Shown: positions 1 to 9,655 of the stretch, piece by piece | Layout of the letters: the number at the start of each line of letters is the position of its first letter | Numbering within the stretch: position 1 is the stretch's first letter | Assembly (NCBI GenBank): GCA_937995985.1 | Contig: CALKIR010000026.1 | Location: 1-64,000, forward strand | Length of the DNA: 64,000 bases | Direction of reading: 5' to 3' | Source of the DNA: an uncultured Alcaligenaceae bacterium | GTDB taxonomy: Bacteria; Pseudomonadota; Gammaproteobacteria; Burkholderiales; Burkholderiaceae_B | The notes under the pieces: model-generated | Told to the model about the DNA's origin: nothing | Database searches by the model: none | Seen by the model: only the letters and a program-made list of their open reading frames with translations | Made by a program: the position numbers and the translations under genes

Positions 1-31
1 TTAAGAATCCTCATTAGCAAAGGGCAGAGTC

Positions 32-1288
32 ATGCTTATCGAGTTTAGCAATGTTGAAACACTCGGCTTAGCAGCCGTGTTTTTGGTGTTTGGGCATTTT
101 ATAAAAAATCGCATTCCTCTTTTAGAGCGTTATTTTATTCCTGCGCCGATTATAGGCGGGCTGTTGTTTTCTATTTTGATGTTGATTGGTCATCAGACGC
201 AGGTGTTTGAGCTGGTGCTCAATGATGATATGCGAGACTTGTTGCTGATGCTATTTTTTACCACCATCGGGTTTACTGCCAGCTTGGAAATGCTTAAAAA
301 AGGGGGCATTGCAGTTGCGGTTTTTTTGCTGGCCTGCACTATTTTGGTATTGATACAGAATATTGTAGGGGTGGGCTTGGCTACCGTATTAGGCACGAAT
401 CCCTTGATTGGCCTAGCCGTTGGCTCAGTGTCCTTGACGGGAGGGCACGGGACTTCGGCAGCTTTTGGGCCTTTGTTTGAGGAGTATGGGGCAGTAGGAG
501 CGCTGCCTGCCGCCATAGCAGCAGCTACTTGGGGCTTGGTTGCTGGTTCTATTATTGGTGGGCCTGTGGGTTGGCGATTGCTGCGCCGTTATCAGCTCAA
601 GGGGCCAGCTCATGAGGCAGAGGGGGCCAAGGGACAGGAGCTAGCACAGTCAGGAACAATAGCCCAGGGGCTGGGAGAGGATAGGCAGATAGGGTCACAA
701 AGTCATAAGGACGATGCTCAGGATGGTCGTCAATTGCCCGTCTCTACCTTATCAATGGTGCTGTTATTTATCGCTGCAGGCTTAGGAGGGGCTTTGCTCA
801 AATGGGTGCAGCAGTATGGGGTAACGGTGCCCGCTTATTTAGGCGCGATGATTATTGCCGCGTTGATTCGTAATTTATACGATTGGCGGCGTGGGGATTT
901 TCCTGTCGCTGAAATGAATACCATTAGCATGGTCTCACTTAGCTTTTTCTTGGTATTAGCATTAATGAGTATGCGTTTATGGGAGTTGGCTCATGTTTTT
1001 GGACCAGTGTTAATAATTTTAATTGTTCAAACCATTATTGTATTTTTCTTTGCTTATTTTGTGACGTTTAGAATGATGGGCAAAGATTATGATGCAGCGA
1101 CTTTAGCAGTTGGGCATTGTGGTGTTGGGTTGGGTGCAACGCCTAATGCAATGGCCAATATTCAGTCATTTACCAAGGCGAATGGCCCCTCTCCAAAAGC
1201 ATTTTTCGTCATTCCCATTGTAGGCTCTTTATTTATTGATTTCATTAATGCAATTGTTATTACTGTTTTTATAAATATATTTGCTTAA
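32..1288 (+). CDS. gltS: Sodium/glutamate symporter GltS
   Basis: Inner-membrane carrier that takes up glutamate with sodium. The 418-residue protein is hydrophobic throughout, with a conserved GGHGT-type re-entrant loop at residues 137-141 and a second glycine-rich loop (GHCGVGLGATPNAMA) in the C-terminal half, the inverted-repeat hallmark of the GltS/ESS family. A hydrophilic stretch at about residues 190-236 separates the two halves and would be the cytoplasmic connector; it is rich in Gly, Gln and Asp and looks longer and less conserved than the rest. The start ATG has a purine-rich AAGGGCAG just upstream. The promoter is outside or at the edge of the window. Length agrees with the family (about 400). 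Confidence 0.93.
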   Translation: MLIEFSNVETLGLAAVFLVFGHFIKNRIPLLERYFIPAPIIGGLLFSILMLIGHQTQVFELVLNDDMRDLLLMLFFTTIGFTASLEMLKKGGIAVAVFLLACTILVLIQNIVGVGLATVLGTNPLIGLAVGSVSLTGGHGTSAAFGPLFEEYGAVGALPAAIAAATWGLVAGSIIGGPVGWRLLRRYQLKGPAHEAEGAKGQELAQSGTIAQGLGEDRQIGSQSHKDDAQDGRQLPVSTLSMVLLFIAAGLGGALLKWVQQYGVTVPAYLGAMIIAALIRNLYDWRRGDFPVAEMNTISMVSLSFFLVLALMSMRLWELAHVFGPVLIILIVQTIIVFFFAYFVTFRMMGKDYDAATLAVGHCGVGLGATPNAMANIQSFTKANGPSPKAFFVIPIVGSLFIDFINAIVITVFINIFA

Positions 1289-1514
1289 AGCATTTTATAA
1301 AGGCTTTTTAGGCAATTTATTTAATAATTGAGAATCTGGATTTTGGGGTACCATAAATTTAATCATCCTAAGATTATGTAACTTATACTTAATTTTGTAG
1401 CCAACGGTTTCTTCGAGGTTTACTGCGCGTACGTGAGGCTGATCTCGGATACATTGTGCAGAAGTAGCGGGTGGAGTTGGTGCGCTGTTTTCTTTTTACA
1501 GGTGGCCATTGCAT

Positions 1515-3092
1515 ATGTTGAATCGGTTTCGGTTAACCCATCGTTTTTGGTTTGTGATGGGTATGTATTGGATAGTATTTGTCATTGCTGTTGGGGTAGG
1601 GTTGGCTGGGTTGAATATGGCCCGCGACAGTTTGCATGAGGTGTATGAAAATCGCATGAGTACCACCGCTCAGGTCGATCACATGTTGAATAATTTGTTT
1701 GAAAGCCGATTGAATATTTTGTTGGCATTTCAGCATGACCCCGACAGTCCGTTAGCGGTTTTGCATGATCATGATGTGGATACGCATCTCTTGCCCATAA
1801 AGACTATTCAGAAAACGAATGAGCAGCTGTATCAGCAGCTAGCAGCTCGGACTATGGATGAGCATGAGGCGGCTTTGTTGCAGGCTATTTTAGAGCGCCA
1901 AAAGCAATGGAATACGCAACTAGATAGTGCGGTGTCTGCTATAGAAGAGGGAGATTTTAGTGCTCAAACCATGCAATCTTTTCTATTAGCGGGACGTAAT
2001 GAGGCAGGGCAGGTGCTTCAGGCTGTTACGGATTTTCAGCGCTATCAGGTGGAGCAGGCCAGTCAAGCAGCCGCTTTGGCAGAGCAGCGTTATGAGCTGG
2101 GGCTATTATTATTTGCTTTAATCGTCTTTGTTGGGGCGGTGCCAGCAACAGTGTTTATGGTTCTGGCTATGCGTCGCATGATGCGAGGTTTTGCATTAGC
2201 AAATAGTACAGCTACTCGCATCGCCCAGGGGGATTTAACACAGGTCATAGAGGTACAAGGGCAGGATGAGATCAGTCATTTGCTTGGACATATGCAAACG
2301 ATGCAAAGGCATTTGGCTCATCTTGTAAGCAGTATTTATCAATCTACTTATACATTGGTAGAGGTATCCCAGCGTGTGGCTAACGGGGCTGCTTTATTGT
2401 CTGAGCGCACCGATCAGCAGGCTAGCTCATTACAAGAGACGTCGGCGGCGACTGAGGAGCTAAACAGTACGGTACACCAAAATGCGGCCAATGCGGCACA
2501 AGCAGAAAAAAGTGCGCAGGCGGCGGCTGCCGTCGCCCATCAAGGAGGGGCGGCAGTAGGGCAGGTGGTGCATACCATGCAAGCCATTCATGCTTCAGCA
2601 GAAAAAATAGCAGCCATCGTTAATATCATTGATGATATTGCTTTTCAAACTAATATATTGGCCCTTAACGCAGCTGTTGAGGCTGCTCGTGCGGGTGAAC
2701 AAGGGCGTGGATTTGCAGTGGTGGCGGCTGAGGTTCGGGCATTGGCACAGCGCTCATCGGCGGCTGCAAATGAGGTCAAAGATTTGATCGAGTCTTCGGC
2801 GCGCATTGTTGAAGAGGGCAATCATCAAGTGGTGGATGCGGGAGCCCGCATGCAAGAGATTGTCAGCAATAATGAGCAAATTAATGTGCTTATTCAAGAA
2901 ATTGCAACAGCAAGCCAAGAGCAGTCCATCGGGCTCAATCAGATTAATCAGGCCATTACATTAATGGATGAAACCACTCATCAGAATGTTACTCTGGTCG
3001 AAGATACTGTGGCAGCGGCGCAGGCATTACAAGAGCAGGTTGATGAGCTGCGCCGCTATGTCGCAGCATTTACGGTGTCTGAGTCGGCATAA
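1515..3092 (+). CDS. Methyl-accepting chemotaxis protein (orphan)
   Basis: Transmembrane chemoreceptor, about 525 residues. TM1 lies at about 11-32, a mostly helical periplasmic sensor of about 160 residues follows (four-helix-bundle type), TM2 is at about 194-218, then a HAMP linker and a long cytoplasmic coiled coil. The signalling hairpin tip is plain (DDIAFQTNILALNAAVEAAR and following residues, about 374-408), flanked by Glu/Gln-rich candidate methylation helices. There is no C-terminal NWETF-like CheR/CheB tether. I chose the ATG at 1515 because AGGTGG sits 9 nt upstream; an in-frame TTG at 1509 is less likely. No che, flagellar or pilus genes are in the window, so ligand and partners cannot be told. 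Confidence 0.92.
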   Translation: MLNRFRLTHRFWFVMGMYWIVFVIAVGVGLAGLNMARDSLHEVYENRMSTTAQVDHMLNNLFESRLNILLAFQHDPDSPLAVLHDHDVDTHLLPIKTIQKTNEQLYQQLAARTMDEHEAALLQAILERQKQWNTQLDSAVSAIEEGDFSAQTMQSFLLAGRNEAGQVLQAVTDFQRYQVEQASQAAALAEQRYELGLLLFALIVFVGAVPATVFMVLAMRRMMRGFALANSTATRIAQGDLTQVIEVQGQDEISHLLGHMQTMQRHLAHLVSSIYQSTYTLVEVSQRVANGAALLSERTDQQASSLQETSAATEELNSTVHQNAANAAQAEKSAQAAAAVAHQGGAAVGQVVHTMQAIHASAEKIAAIVNIIDDIAFQTNILALNAAVEAARAGEQGRGFAVVAAEVRALAQRSSAAANEVKDLIESSARIVEEGNHQVVDAGARMQEIVSNNEQINVLIQEIATASQEQSIGLNQINQAITLMDETTHQNVTLVEDTVAAAQALQEQVDELRRYVAAFTVSESA

Positions 3093-3099
3093 ATATAAA

Positions 3100-4752
3100 T
3101 TATGCGGATGCAATCCCGCTTAAAGTGGCAAAGGCAGCGATGTATTCCATACTGCTATGGACTGCGATCAGGGCAGACTCAGGGCGGGATAGGGCTTCTG
3201 AGAGCACCGGCAGAATATCTGCCTCTGTGCGGATACGATAGCCAGCCATCTGATGTGCTTGAGCCAGTGTGACAAAATCCGGGTTATGCAATTGGGTGGC
3301 GCTTATTCGGTTTGGAAATTGCAGCTCTTGGTGTAAGCGAATAGTAGCTAGGCTTTTATTATCAGAGATAATCACTTTGATAGAGGCACCGTATTGTTGA
3401 GCAGTGGCCAGCTCATTGGCAGTCATCATAAAGCCGCCATCACCAGCAAAGACAATATGTTGTCGTTGGGGGTGGCGTAGGCTGCTCGCAATCGCAGCGG
3501 GCACAGCAGAGCCCATTGCGCCTGAAATAGTGGCCAAGAGGCGTCTTTGGCCAGTGAAATTAAAAATCCGCTGCACCCAGCTGCCAAAGTTACCAGAATC
3601 TAAGCTAATGATGGCGTCCTCTGCAGCCAGCTCATTGATGGCTGCCACTACGTTGCCAAATACTACCCCATCAGGAGCATATTGTGGTTGCCAGGCGTAT
3701 AAAGCGTGTACATGTTCATGGGTATCCCGAACCCATTGGAGGCGCTCAGCGGGACCATGATAGGGCAAAGCGGCCAACTGAGTACAAAAAGCAGTGGGAT
3801 CGGCCACTACCCCTAGTTTAGGGATAAAATTGCGTCCCAATTGATTGGGATCAGCATGGACATGAATCAGGTCGTGGTGAGCGCCAGGGAGGGTATAGCC
3901 TTGGGTCGTAACATCACCGAGCCGAGTGCCGATAGCCATAATCAAATCAGCCTGAGTAAGAATATCGACCAACCGCTTAGGAGTATTAAAAATAAGATGC
4001 CCAGCGTAGTTTGGATGATCATTAGGAAATAGATCCTGCTGTCTGAAACTAACTGCGACAGGGAGGTGATGCTGTGTGGCCAAAGCGTGTAAAGCCGCGC
4101 GCCCTTCGGGATGGTTGAGGCTTTGGCCAGCAATAATCAGAGGGCGTTTGGCTTGTGCCAACAAGGCATGTGCGGCCTGACTATGTTGGGGGTCGCAACC
4201 AGGCTGTTGGGGTGTGATGACTGTACGCGGCAAGCGCTTGGCAACGGGCTCCTCCAGCATGTCCTCGGGGAGGGAAATAATAACAGGGCCGGGGGTAGGT
4301 GATTGAGCCAGTTGAAAGGCTTTGTCCAGGACCGCGCTAAGTTGCTCAGCTTCGGTAACCTCCCATACCCATTTAGTGGCTCCTTTCCACATTGAAATAT
4401 AGTCAATTTCTTGGAACGCATCCCGGCCTAATTCATTTCGAGCAACTTGCCCAACAAACATAATTAGAGGCAGGGCATCTTGTTGTGCAGCGTGTAGGGC
4501 AATGGCAGCGTTCATGGCTCCTGGACCACGACTGACCAAACAAATCCCGGGTCGAGGCCCCATCTTGGCCTCTGCTAAGGCCATAAAACCCGCTCCTCCT
4601 TCATGACGGGTGGTGACGACTTCAATAGCGGATTGATCAGTAAAGGCATCCAAGACAGATAGGTAACTTTCGCCAGGGACGCAAAAAACACGCTGTATAC
4701 CTTGTTGTATCAGGGTGTCTACCAGTAGATCTGCGGCGCGATAGGTGTGCAT
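3100..4752 (-). CDS. Thiamine-diphosphate enzyme, acetolactate synthase-like
   Basis: About 550 residues with the three-domain ThDP-enzyme plan: N-terminal PYR domain with the ThDP-activating Glu in CVPGES (Glu29), a central FAD/nucleotide-like domain, and a C-terminal PP domain with the metal/ThDP motif GDGG at 437-440 followed by ISDN. The sequence is of the IlvB/acetolactate-synthase superfamily, but no regulatory subunit (ilvN) or other branched-chain gene is near, so the substrate is unknown; benzoylformate or oxalyl-type decarboxylases are alternatives. The ATG at 4752 begins MHTYRAADLL, the usual N-terminus; an upstream in-frame ATG at 4827 would add 25 atypical residues. It converges with the chemoreceptor gene, 7 nt apart. 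Confidence 0.85.
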   Translation of the reverse strand: MHTYRAADLLVDTLIQQGIQRVFCVPGESYLSVLDAFTDQSAIEVVTTRHEGGAGFMALAEAKMGPRPGICLVSRGPGAMNAAIALHAAQQDALPLIMFVGQVARNELGRDAFQEIDYISMWKGATKWVWEVTEAEQLSAVLDKAFQLAQSPTPGPVIISLPEDMLEEPVAKRLPRTVITPQQPGCDPQHSQAAHALLAQAKRPLIIAGQSLNHPEGRAALHALATQHHLPVAVSFRQQDLFPNDHPNYAGHLIFNTPKRLVDILTQADLIMAIGTRLGDVTTQGYTLPGAHHDLIHVHADPNQLGRNFIPKLGVVADPTAFCTQLAALPYHGPAERLQWVRDTHEHVHALYAWQPQYAPDGVVFGNVVAAINELAAEDAIISLDSGNFGSWVQRIFNFTGQRRLLATISGAMGSAVPAAIASSLRHPQRQHIVFAGDGGFMMTANELATAQQYGASIKVIISDNKSLATIRLHQELQFPNRISATQLHNPDFVTLAQAHQMAGYRIRTEADILPVLSEALSRPESALIAVHSSMEYIAAFATLSGIASA

Positions 4753-4838
4753 TTTATTGTGTTTCTCTTGTAGGTTGGATAATAGGAGGGTGCACTGTAT
4801 GAATAAGTTGTTTTCTTTTAGAAACACCCGATTAAAGT

Positions 4839-4857
4839 AAAAAGGTGAAACCTTTTT
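4839..4857 (-). terminator. Possible intrinsic terminator downstream of xthA
   Basis: Read on the minus strand this is AAAAAGGT, a 3-nt loop, ACCTTTTT, followed by ACTTTAA. The stem is 8 bp, but five pairs are A-T, so it is modest. It lies about 75-95 nt past the xthA stop and before the ThDP enzyme start, where a terminator for xthA would be expected. Confidence 0.45.
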
Positions 4858-4932
4858 GTATATATTAGAGCTTTTTGTGTTGGCTGTAATCCAGAATAAG
4901 CGCAGTTGGGTAAATTTTGGTAGGGCGCTGAA

Positions 4933-5733
4933 TTAGGTTTGGAGTAAATAGTCGTATTCTATGGTCAGAGGGGCGTGATCGCTAAAGCGTTCTTCTTTGT
5001 AAATAGAGGCTGTGCGTGCTTGGGCTGCAATTCCTGGAGTGGCAATATGATAATCAATACGCCAGCCGGTATTATTGGCCCAGGCCTGGCCACGGTAGCT
5101 CCACCAGGTGTAGGATTCGCCGGTCGTATCTGGGTGGAGTTGACGGTACACATCTACCCATCCTAATTCATCAAATACTTTAGTTAGCCAAGCGCGTTCC
5201 TCGGGTAAAAATCCTGAGTTTTTTTGGTTACTGCGCCAATTTTTTAAATCGATTTCTCGATGGGCAATATTCCAGTCTCCACAAATAATAAATTCTCGGC
5301 CTTCCTCTTTATGGGCGCGCATCATAGGGGCCAGCCAGGCTTCAAATTTATCTAAAAAGCGATATTTAGCTGCTTGTCGATCTTCTCCGCTTGTGCCTGA
5401 AGGTAGATAAGCGCTGATGACTGTTAGGTTGTTATAGTCTGCACGGATGATTCGGCCTTCGGGATCAAATTCTTTGCAGCCCATGCCTCGGGAAATATCG
5501 GCCTGATTATTTTTTAAATAGAATCCGACCCCGCTATATCCTTTTTTTTCTGCCAAATTAAAATGGCCTGTATAGTCCAATGGGTGGCGCATGGAGTCCT
5601 TGAGATCCGCATCATGAATGCGTACTTCTTGCATACAAAGGATATCTGGTTGCTCGGTCTCTAACCAGTGGATGAATCCTTTACGATAAGCGGCACGGAT
5701 GCCGTTTAAGTTTAAAGAAGTGATTTTTAGCAA
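4933..5733 (-). CDS. xthA: Exodeoxyribonuclease III
   Basis: AP endonuclease and 3'-5' exonuclease of base-excision repair. The 266-residue protein has the full endonuclease/exonuclease/phosphatase fold signature: LNLNG at 7-11, the metal-binding Glu35 in CMQEV, GDWN near 151, WRIDY in the last quarter and the catalytic SDHAP near 251-255. Length matches ExoIII. It is divergent from pyrE with about 210 nt between the starts. Confidence 0.93.
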   Translation of the reverse strand: MLKITSLNLNGIRAAYRKGFIHWLETEQPDILCMQEVRIHDADLKDSMRHPLDYTGHFNLAEKKGYSGVGFYLKNNQADISRGMGCKEFDPEGRIIRADYNNLTVISAYLPSGTSGEDRQAAKYRFLDKFEAWLAPMMRAHKEEGREFIICGDWNIAHREIDLKNWRSNQKNSGFLPEERAWLTKVFDELGWVDVYRQLHPDTTGESYTWWSYRGQAWANNTGWRIDYHIATPGIAAQARTASIYKEERFSDHAPLTIEYDYLLQT

Positions 5734-5941
5734 TGCTCAACTCCTTTTTAGACTGCTGTATCAGTTAAACATATCCCTTAGGTGGGTTGGTAAAGCGCAA
5801 CAAGTATAGCGTGTATTTTTTTAGAGCCAAAGGCAGCGGGGGAGCGGCCCAATTTTGGTTGCGGTGTGAGCAAGGGGGTGTGCTATTATTGCCATGCTTG
5901 GTCGGGTGCCTGAGGCACCAATTTTCAATCATGAGGTTGGC

Positions 5942-6598
5942 ATGCAATCATTACGAAATCAGTTTGTGCAGTTTGCCCTCGAACAAGGGGTATTGAAATT
6001 TGGGCAGTTCAAGGTCAAATCTGGGCGTTTAAGCCCTTATTTTTTTAATGCAGGTCTATTTAATAATGGAGCCAGTGTGTTGCGGCTGGCGCAATTTTAT
6101 GCACGGACATTGCTTGATGCACAGATTCCTTTTGATATGTTGTATGGTCCGGCTTATAAAGGTATTCCGCTGGTTACGGCCACTGCCATTGCATTGGCTC
6201 AAGAGGCTGAGCGAGCCGTTCCTTTTGCTTTTAATCGCAAAGAGGCTAAGGCTCATGGCGAAGGGGGGACATTAGTGGGGGCTCCCCTAAAGGGGCGTGT
6301 GGTTATTGTAGATGATGTGATTACTGCTGGGACTTCTGTCCGTGAGTCGGTGGATGTGATTCGTGCGCATGGGGCAGAGCCTGCAGCGGTACTAATTGCG
6401 CTCGATAGAATGGAGCGAGCAGGGACTGCGACGCAGGTCGACACTCATTCTGCAGTGCAGGCGGTTCAAGAGGAGTTTGGGATTCCTGTGGTAAGCATTG
6501 CTTCTTTGGCAGATATTATGTTTTTTTTAGAAAATACGCCCGAGCTAGCTGAGCATAAAACTCCTATTGCTGCTTATCGGCAGCGTTACGGGGTGTAA
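5942..6598 (+). CDS. pyrE: Orotate phosphoribosyltransferase
   Basis: Makes orotidine 5'-phosphate from orotate and PRPP in pyrimidine synthesis. The PRPP-binding motif VIVDDVITAGTS is at about residues 121-132, and the N-terminal LKFGQFKVKSGRLSPYFFNAG is the standard PyrE opening region. The start at 5942 gives 218 residues and follows a GAGG; an upstream in-frame ATG at 5894 would add 16 residues unlike the family. It faces gatB, with a hairpin between the two stops. Confidence 0.93.
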   Translation: MQSLRNQFVQFALEQGVLKFGQFKVKSGRLSPYFFNAGLFNNGASVLRLAQFYARTLLDAQIPFDMLYGPAYKGIPLVTATAIALAQEAERAVPFAFNRKEAKAHGEGGTLVGAPLKGRVVIVDDVITAGTSVRESVDVIRAHGAEPAAVLIALDRMERAGTATQVDTHSAVQAVQEEFGIPVVSIASLADIMFFLENTPELAEHKTPIAAYRQRYGV

Positions 6599-6604
6599 AT
6601 TAAA

Positions 6605-6640
6605 ACAGTGGATGGGCCTTCTTAGTGCCCAATCCACTGT
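6605..6640 (-). terminator. Terminator of gatCAB, between convergent pyrE and gatB
   Basis: Arms ACAGTGGAT+GGGC (6605-6617) and GCCC+ATCCACTGT (6627-6640) give a 13-bp stem with one bulged A and a 9-nt loop. On the minus strand it is followed by TTTTAATTT, so it should stop gatCAB transcription. On the plus strand no T run follows, though the hairpin may still slow pyrE transcription. Confidence 0.75.
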
Positions 6641-6670
6641 CAGTCGGGCTAATTGCACACGCTTTGTAGG

Positions 6671-8128
6671 TTAGGCATCGAGTTTGCTGCGCAGGATTTC
6701 GGCTACCTGACGAGGGTTAGCCTGCCCCTTAGCAGCTTTCATAACTTGTCCAACCAGTGAGTTAAAGGCCCGATCGCGGCCTGCGCGGTATTGTTCCACA
6801 ATGTCAGGATGAGCTGCAATGGCCTCTTCGACCATGGTTTCAATTGCGCCTGTGTCACTGATTTGCTTATAGCCTCGCTTTTCTATGATGCGGTCTGGGT
6901 CACCGTCCTCTTCGCCTTCCCACATGGCTGTAAAGACTTTGCGTGCCATGTTATTAGAAATTGTATTATCTGCAATGCGACGAATGAGTGCGGCGAGTTG
7001 CTCAGGACGAATATGCGCGTCCTCAATGCTTTGCTCTGTGCGGTTGAGCATGGCCGTAAGATCAGTCAGGATCCAGTTTGCAATGAGTTTAGGCTCTTGT
7101 CCATCTAGAGCCGCTAATGTCGCCTCAAAGTAATCCGTAATGGCGCGCTGACTGGTCAGCTGTATGGCATCGTAGTCAGTCAGCCCTAATTGCTCTTTAA
7201 ATTGCTGTTGTTTTTCAGCGGGCAATGCGGGCATATCAGCACGAATCTTATCGATTAGTTCATCACTGATCTGCAGCGGCAGCAGATCAGGGTCAGGAAA
7301 ATAACGATAATCATCGGCATCTTCTTTGGTGCGCATGCTGCGGGTTTCATCACGATCGGCGTCGTAGAGACGAGTTTCTTGGATGATGGTTCCGCCGTTT
7401 TCTAGTATGTCAATTTGGCGTTGTGCTTCGTAGTTGATGGCGCGCTCTAGAAAGCGAAAGGAGTTGATGTTTTTTAATTCACAGCGAGTGCCTAGGGTGC
7501 TTGCTCCCTTGCGTCGTACAGAAACGTTTGCATCTACTCTAAAGGAGCCTTCTTGCATATTGCCATCGCAGATGCCTAACCATACTACTAGGCGGTGCAA
7601 GGTGCGGGCAAACTCGGCGGCTTGGGCTGCACTGCGCAGCTCAGGTTCAGAGACAATTTCTAATAAAGGAGTGCCCGCTCTGTTGAGATCAATGCCTGAA
7701 CTAGATTCTCCATGGGGGCCAATAAAGTTTTCATGCAGTGATTTACCGGCATCCTCTTCGAGGTGCGCGCGGGTCAGAGCAATGCGATATGTGTGCTCAT
7801 CAAGTTCAAATACAATGGAGCCGCCTTCAAGGATGGGTAAGTCAAACTGACTGATTTGGTAGTTTTTAGGTAAATCAGGGTAAAAATAGTTTTTACGCGC
7901 AAATACAGAGGTTTGGTTAATGTGCGCGCCTACAGCCAAGCCAAACATGACAGCTTTTTCTGCGGCAGCACGATTAAATACAGGTAAGGTGCCGGGCAAA
8001 GCCATATCCACCTCATTTGCTTGGGTGTTTGGCGCGGCGCCAAAAGCTGTGCTGCTACTAGAAAAAATCTTGGAGGCTGTGGACAGCTGCACGTGTGTTT
8101 CCAAGCCAATGACAATTTCCCAATCCAT
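6671..8128 (-). CDS. gatB: Asp/Glu-tRNA amidotransferase subunit B
   Basis: The kinase/tRNA-binding subunit of GatCAB, which phosphorylates and amidates misacylated Glu-tRNA(Gln) and Asp-tRNA(Asn). The start at 8128 gives 485 residues beginning MDWEIVIGLETHVQL, the canonical GatB N-terminus; an upstream ATG at 8179 lies inside gatA. Conserved blocks include ARKNYFYPDLPKNYQISQ and the metal-site region RVDANVSVR. The C-terminal YqeY-like helical tail (VGQVMKAAKGQANP) is intact. It follows gatA by 2 nt, so the two are translationally coupled. Confidence 0.96.
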   Translation of the reverse strand: MDWEIVIGLETHVQLSTASKIFSSSSTAFGAAPNTQANEVDMALPGTLPVFNRAAAEKAVMFGLAVGAHINQTSVFARKNYFYPDLPKNYQISQFDLPILEGGSIVFELDEHTYRIALTRAHLEEDAGKSLHENFIGPHGESSSGIDLNRAGTPLLEIVSEPELRSAAQAAEFARTLHRLVVWLGICDGNMQEGSFRVDANVSVRRKGASTLGTRCELKNINSFRFLERAINYEAQRQIDILENGGTIIQETRLYDADRDETRSMRTKEDADDYRYFPDPDLLPLQISDELIDKIRADMPALPAEKQQQFKEQLGLTDYDAIQLTSQRAITDYFEATLAALDGQEPKLIANWILTDLTAMLNRTEQSIEDAHIRPEQLAALIRRIADNTISNNMARKVFTAMWEGEEDGDPDRIIEKRGYKQISDTGAIETMVEEAIAAHPDIVEQYRAGRDRAFNSLVGQVMKAAKGQANPRQVAEILRSKLDA

Positions 8129-8130
8129 GA

Positions 8131-9645
8131 TTACAGCTCCGGTGTTCGTTGATGCCAGTCGGTGTGTGTTTGAAAGCAATCGGCAATGGCTAGGAGCTGA
8201 CCCTCCTGAAAATAGTTGCCGATGAGTTGCATGCCAATGGGTAAGGGCTTTGTGTGACTACTGAATCCGCAAGGGATGCTCAGTGCGGGCAAGCCGGCTA
8301 AATTTACGCTTAAGGTATAGCGATCAGCACGCCAGTGATCGGTGGGTGCCCCCACTTTTTGGTCTAGGGCATGGGCTACTTGCGCACTAACAGGGGCAAA
8401 CAGCACATCACATTGCGCTAAGGCCGATTGATAGTGTTCAAGAATCATGGCGCGCACACGCTGGGCTTGCAGAAAGAAGGTTTCATAATGTCCTTCACTG
8501 AGCACATAAGTGCCCGCAAGAATGCGCCGCTTGACCTCAGTGCCAAAGCCTTCGGAGCGGCTGCGCGCTATCATTTCATGAATATCGTTGTACTGTTGTG
8601 CACGATGGCCAAAGCGCACCCCATCAAAGCGTGCTAGGTTGCTTGATGCTTCGGCTGGACTAATGACGTAATAGGCAGCAGTGGCCATGTCAATGAGCGG
8701 CAGAGAAACGTCAACACGCACCGCCCCTAATTGTTCTAGGGTCTGCAGGGCTTCCTGGAGGCTCTTGGCTACTTCAGGCTGTAAATCATCTTCAAGAAAT
8801 TCTTTGATGATACCGATACGCAGGCCTTTGAGAGGCTGTTCAGCATGATTTTGAAAATGCTGTTGCAGCGTCTCAAATTGTTGGCGAATGCGGGCGCCCT
8901 CATTGGGCTGGGTACCGCATTGAGGCAATGAAGTTGGGTCTCGCTCATCAAAGCCACTCATGGCCTCTAATAAGTACACTAAGTCGCGTGCATAGCGAGC
9001 CATTGGGCCAGCCTGATCCAAACTGGAGGCATAGGCGATCATGCCGTAACGAGATACGGTGCCGTAGGTGGGCTTGATGCCGCTAATGCCACAAAAGGCA
9101 GCGGGCTGGCGAATAGATCCCCCAGTATCCGAGCCTGTGGCCGCGAGTACCAAACCAGCAGCAACTGCTGCAGCAGAGCCACCCGAAGAGCCTCCAGGAG
9201 TATGGGCTGTATTCCAAGGGTTGCGTACGGGGCCAAAGAAAGAGGTTTGGCTATCTGAACCCATGGCAAATTCATCGCAATTTAGTTTGGCAAGGGTGAC
9301 GGTACCGGCTGCTTGGAGCCGTTCGACAATGGTGGCATCAAAGGGGCTGCGATAGTGCTCCAGCATTTTACTGGCTGCAGTAGTGCGCCACTGACGGGTC
9401 ACAAAAACATCTTTATGACCAATAGGGATGCCCGTTAGGGGGCCATGTTTTTGGTGAGCGCGTTGGGCATCGGCTGCTTGGGCCTGAGCCAGCGATGCCT
9501 CGACATTAATATCAATATGGGCGTTGAGCTCTTGATTCGCCTTGAGGGCAGATAAACAACTTTGAGTCAGCTCTAACGCGTTGATTTTCTTATTGTCAAA
9601 AGCCTCATTGAGGGCGTCAATTGTGGGAAAGGTGTTTAAAAGCAT
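8131..9645 (-). CDS. gatA: Asp/Glu-tRNA amidotransferase subunit A
   Basis: Glutaminase subunit that releases ammonia for GatB. It is an amidase-signature enzyme with the catalytic Lys in GIPIGHKD and the Ser-cisSer-Lys partners in GGSSGGSAAA and TGSDTGGSIRQPA. The ATG at 9645 (MLLNTFPTIDAL) gives 504 residues; a start at 9708 would run back into gatC. The gap to gatC is 10 nt. Confidence 0.96.
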   Translation of the reverse strand: MLLNTFPTIDALNEAFDNKKINALELTQSCLSALKANQELNAHIDINVEASLAQAQAADAQRAHQKHGPLTGIPIGHKDVFVTRQWRTTAASKMLEHYRSPFDATIVERLQAAGTVTLAKLNCDEFAMGSDSQTSFFGPVRNPWNTAHTPGGSSGGSAAAVAAGLVLAATGSDTGGSIRQPAAFCGISGIKPTYGTVSRYGMIAYASSLDQAGPMARYARDLVYLLEAMSGFDERDPTSLPQCGTQPNEGARIRQQFETLQQHFQNHAEQPLKGLRIGIIKEFLEDDLQPEVAKSLQEALQTLEQLGAVRVDVSLPLIDMATAAYYVISPAEASSNLARFDGVRFGHRAQQYNDIHEMIARSRSEGFGTEVKRRILAGTYVLSEGHYETFFLQAQRVRAMILEHYQSALAQCDVLFAPVSAQVAHALDQKVGAPTDHWRADRYTLSVNLAGLPALSIPCGFSSHTKPLPIGMQLIGNYFQEGQLLAIADCFQTHTDWHQRTPEL

Positions 9646-9655
9646 ATGGGCAAGC

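Noticed and set aside
1289..1514. Flagellar-type (sigma-28) promoter before the chemoreceptor
   Set aside because: No TAAA-N15-GCCGATAA-like pair found in the gap. A weak AAAGC/GCTTT hairpin after gltS was also left out because of its short stem and 11-nt loop.
1433..1639. Open frame of 68 codons before the chemoreceptor
   Set aside because: Overlaps the start of the chemoreceptor in another frame, has no ribosome site and no recognisable features.
2380..2560. CRISPR-like or repeat region
   Set aside because: Repetition of GCGGC codons reflects Ala-rich coiled-coil coding in the chemoreceptor, not a DNA repeat array.
3404..3760. 118-codon frame antisense to the ThDP enzyme
   Set aside because: Low-complexity shadow of the real gene's codon bias; no start signal or family.
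3100..4752. Call as ilvB (acetohydroxyacid synthase)
   Set aside because: No ilvN or other branched-chain gene adjacent; the family has many non-AHAS members.
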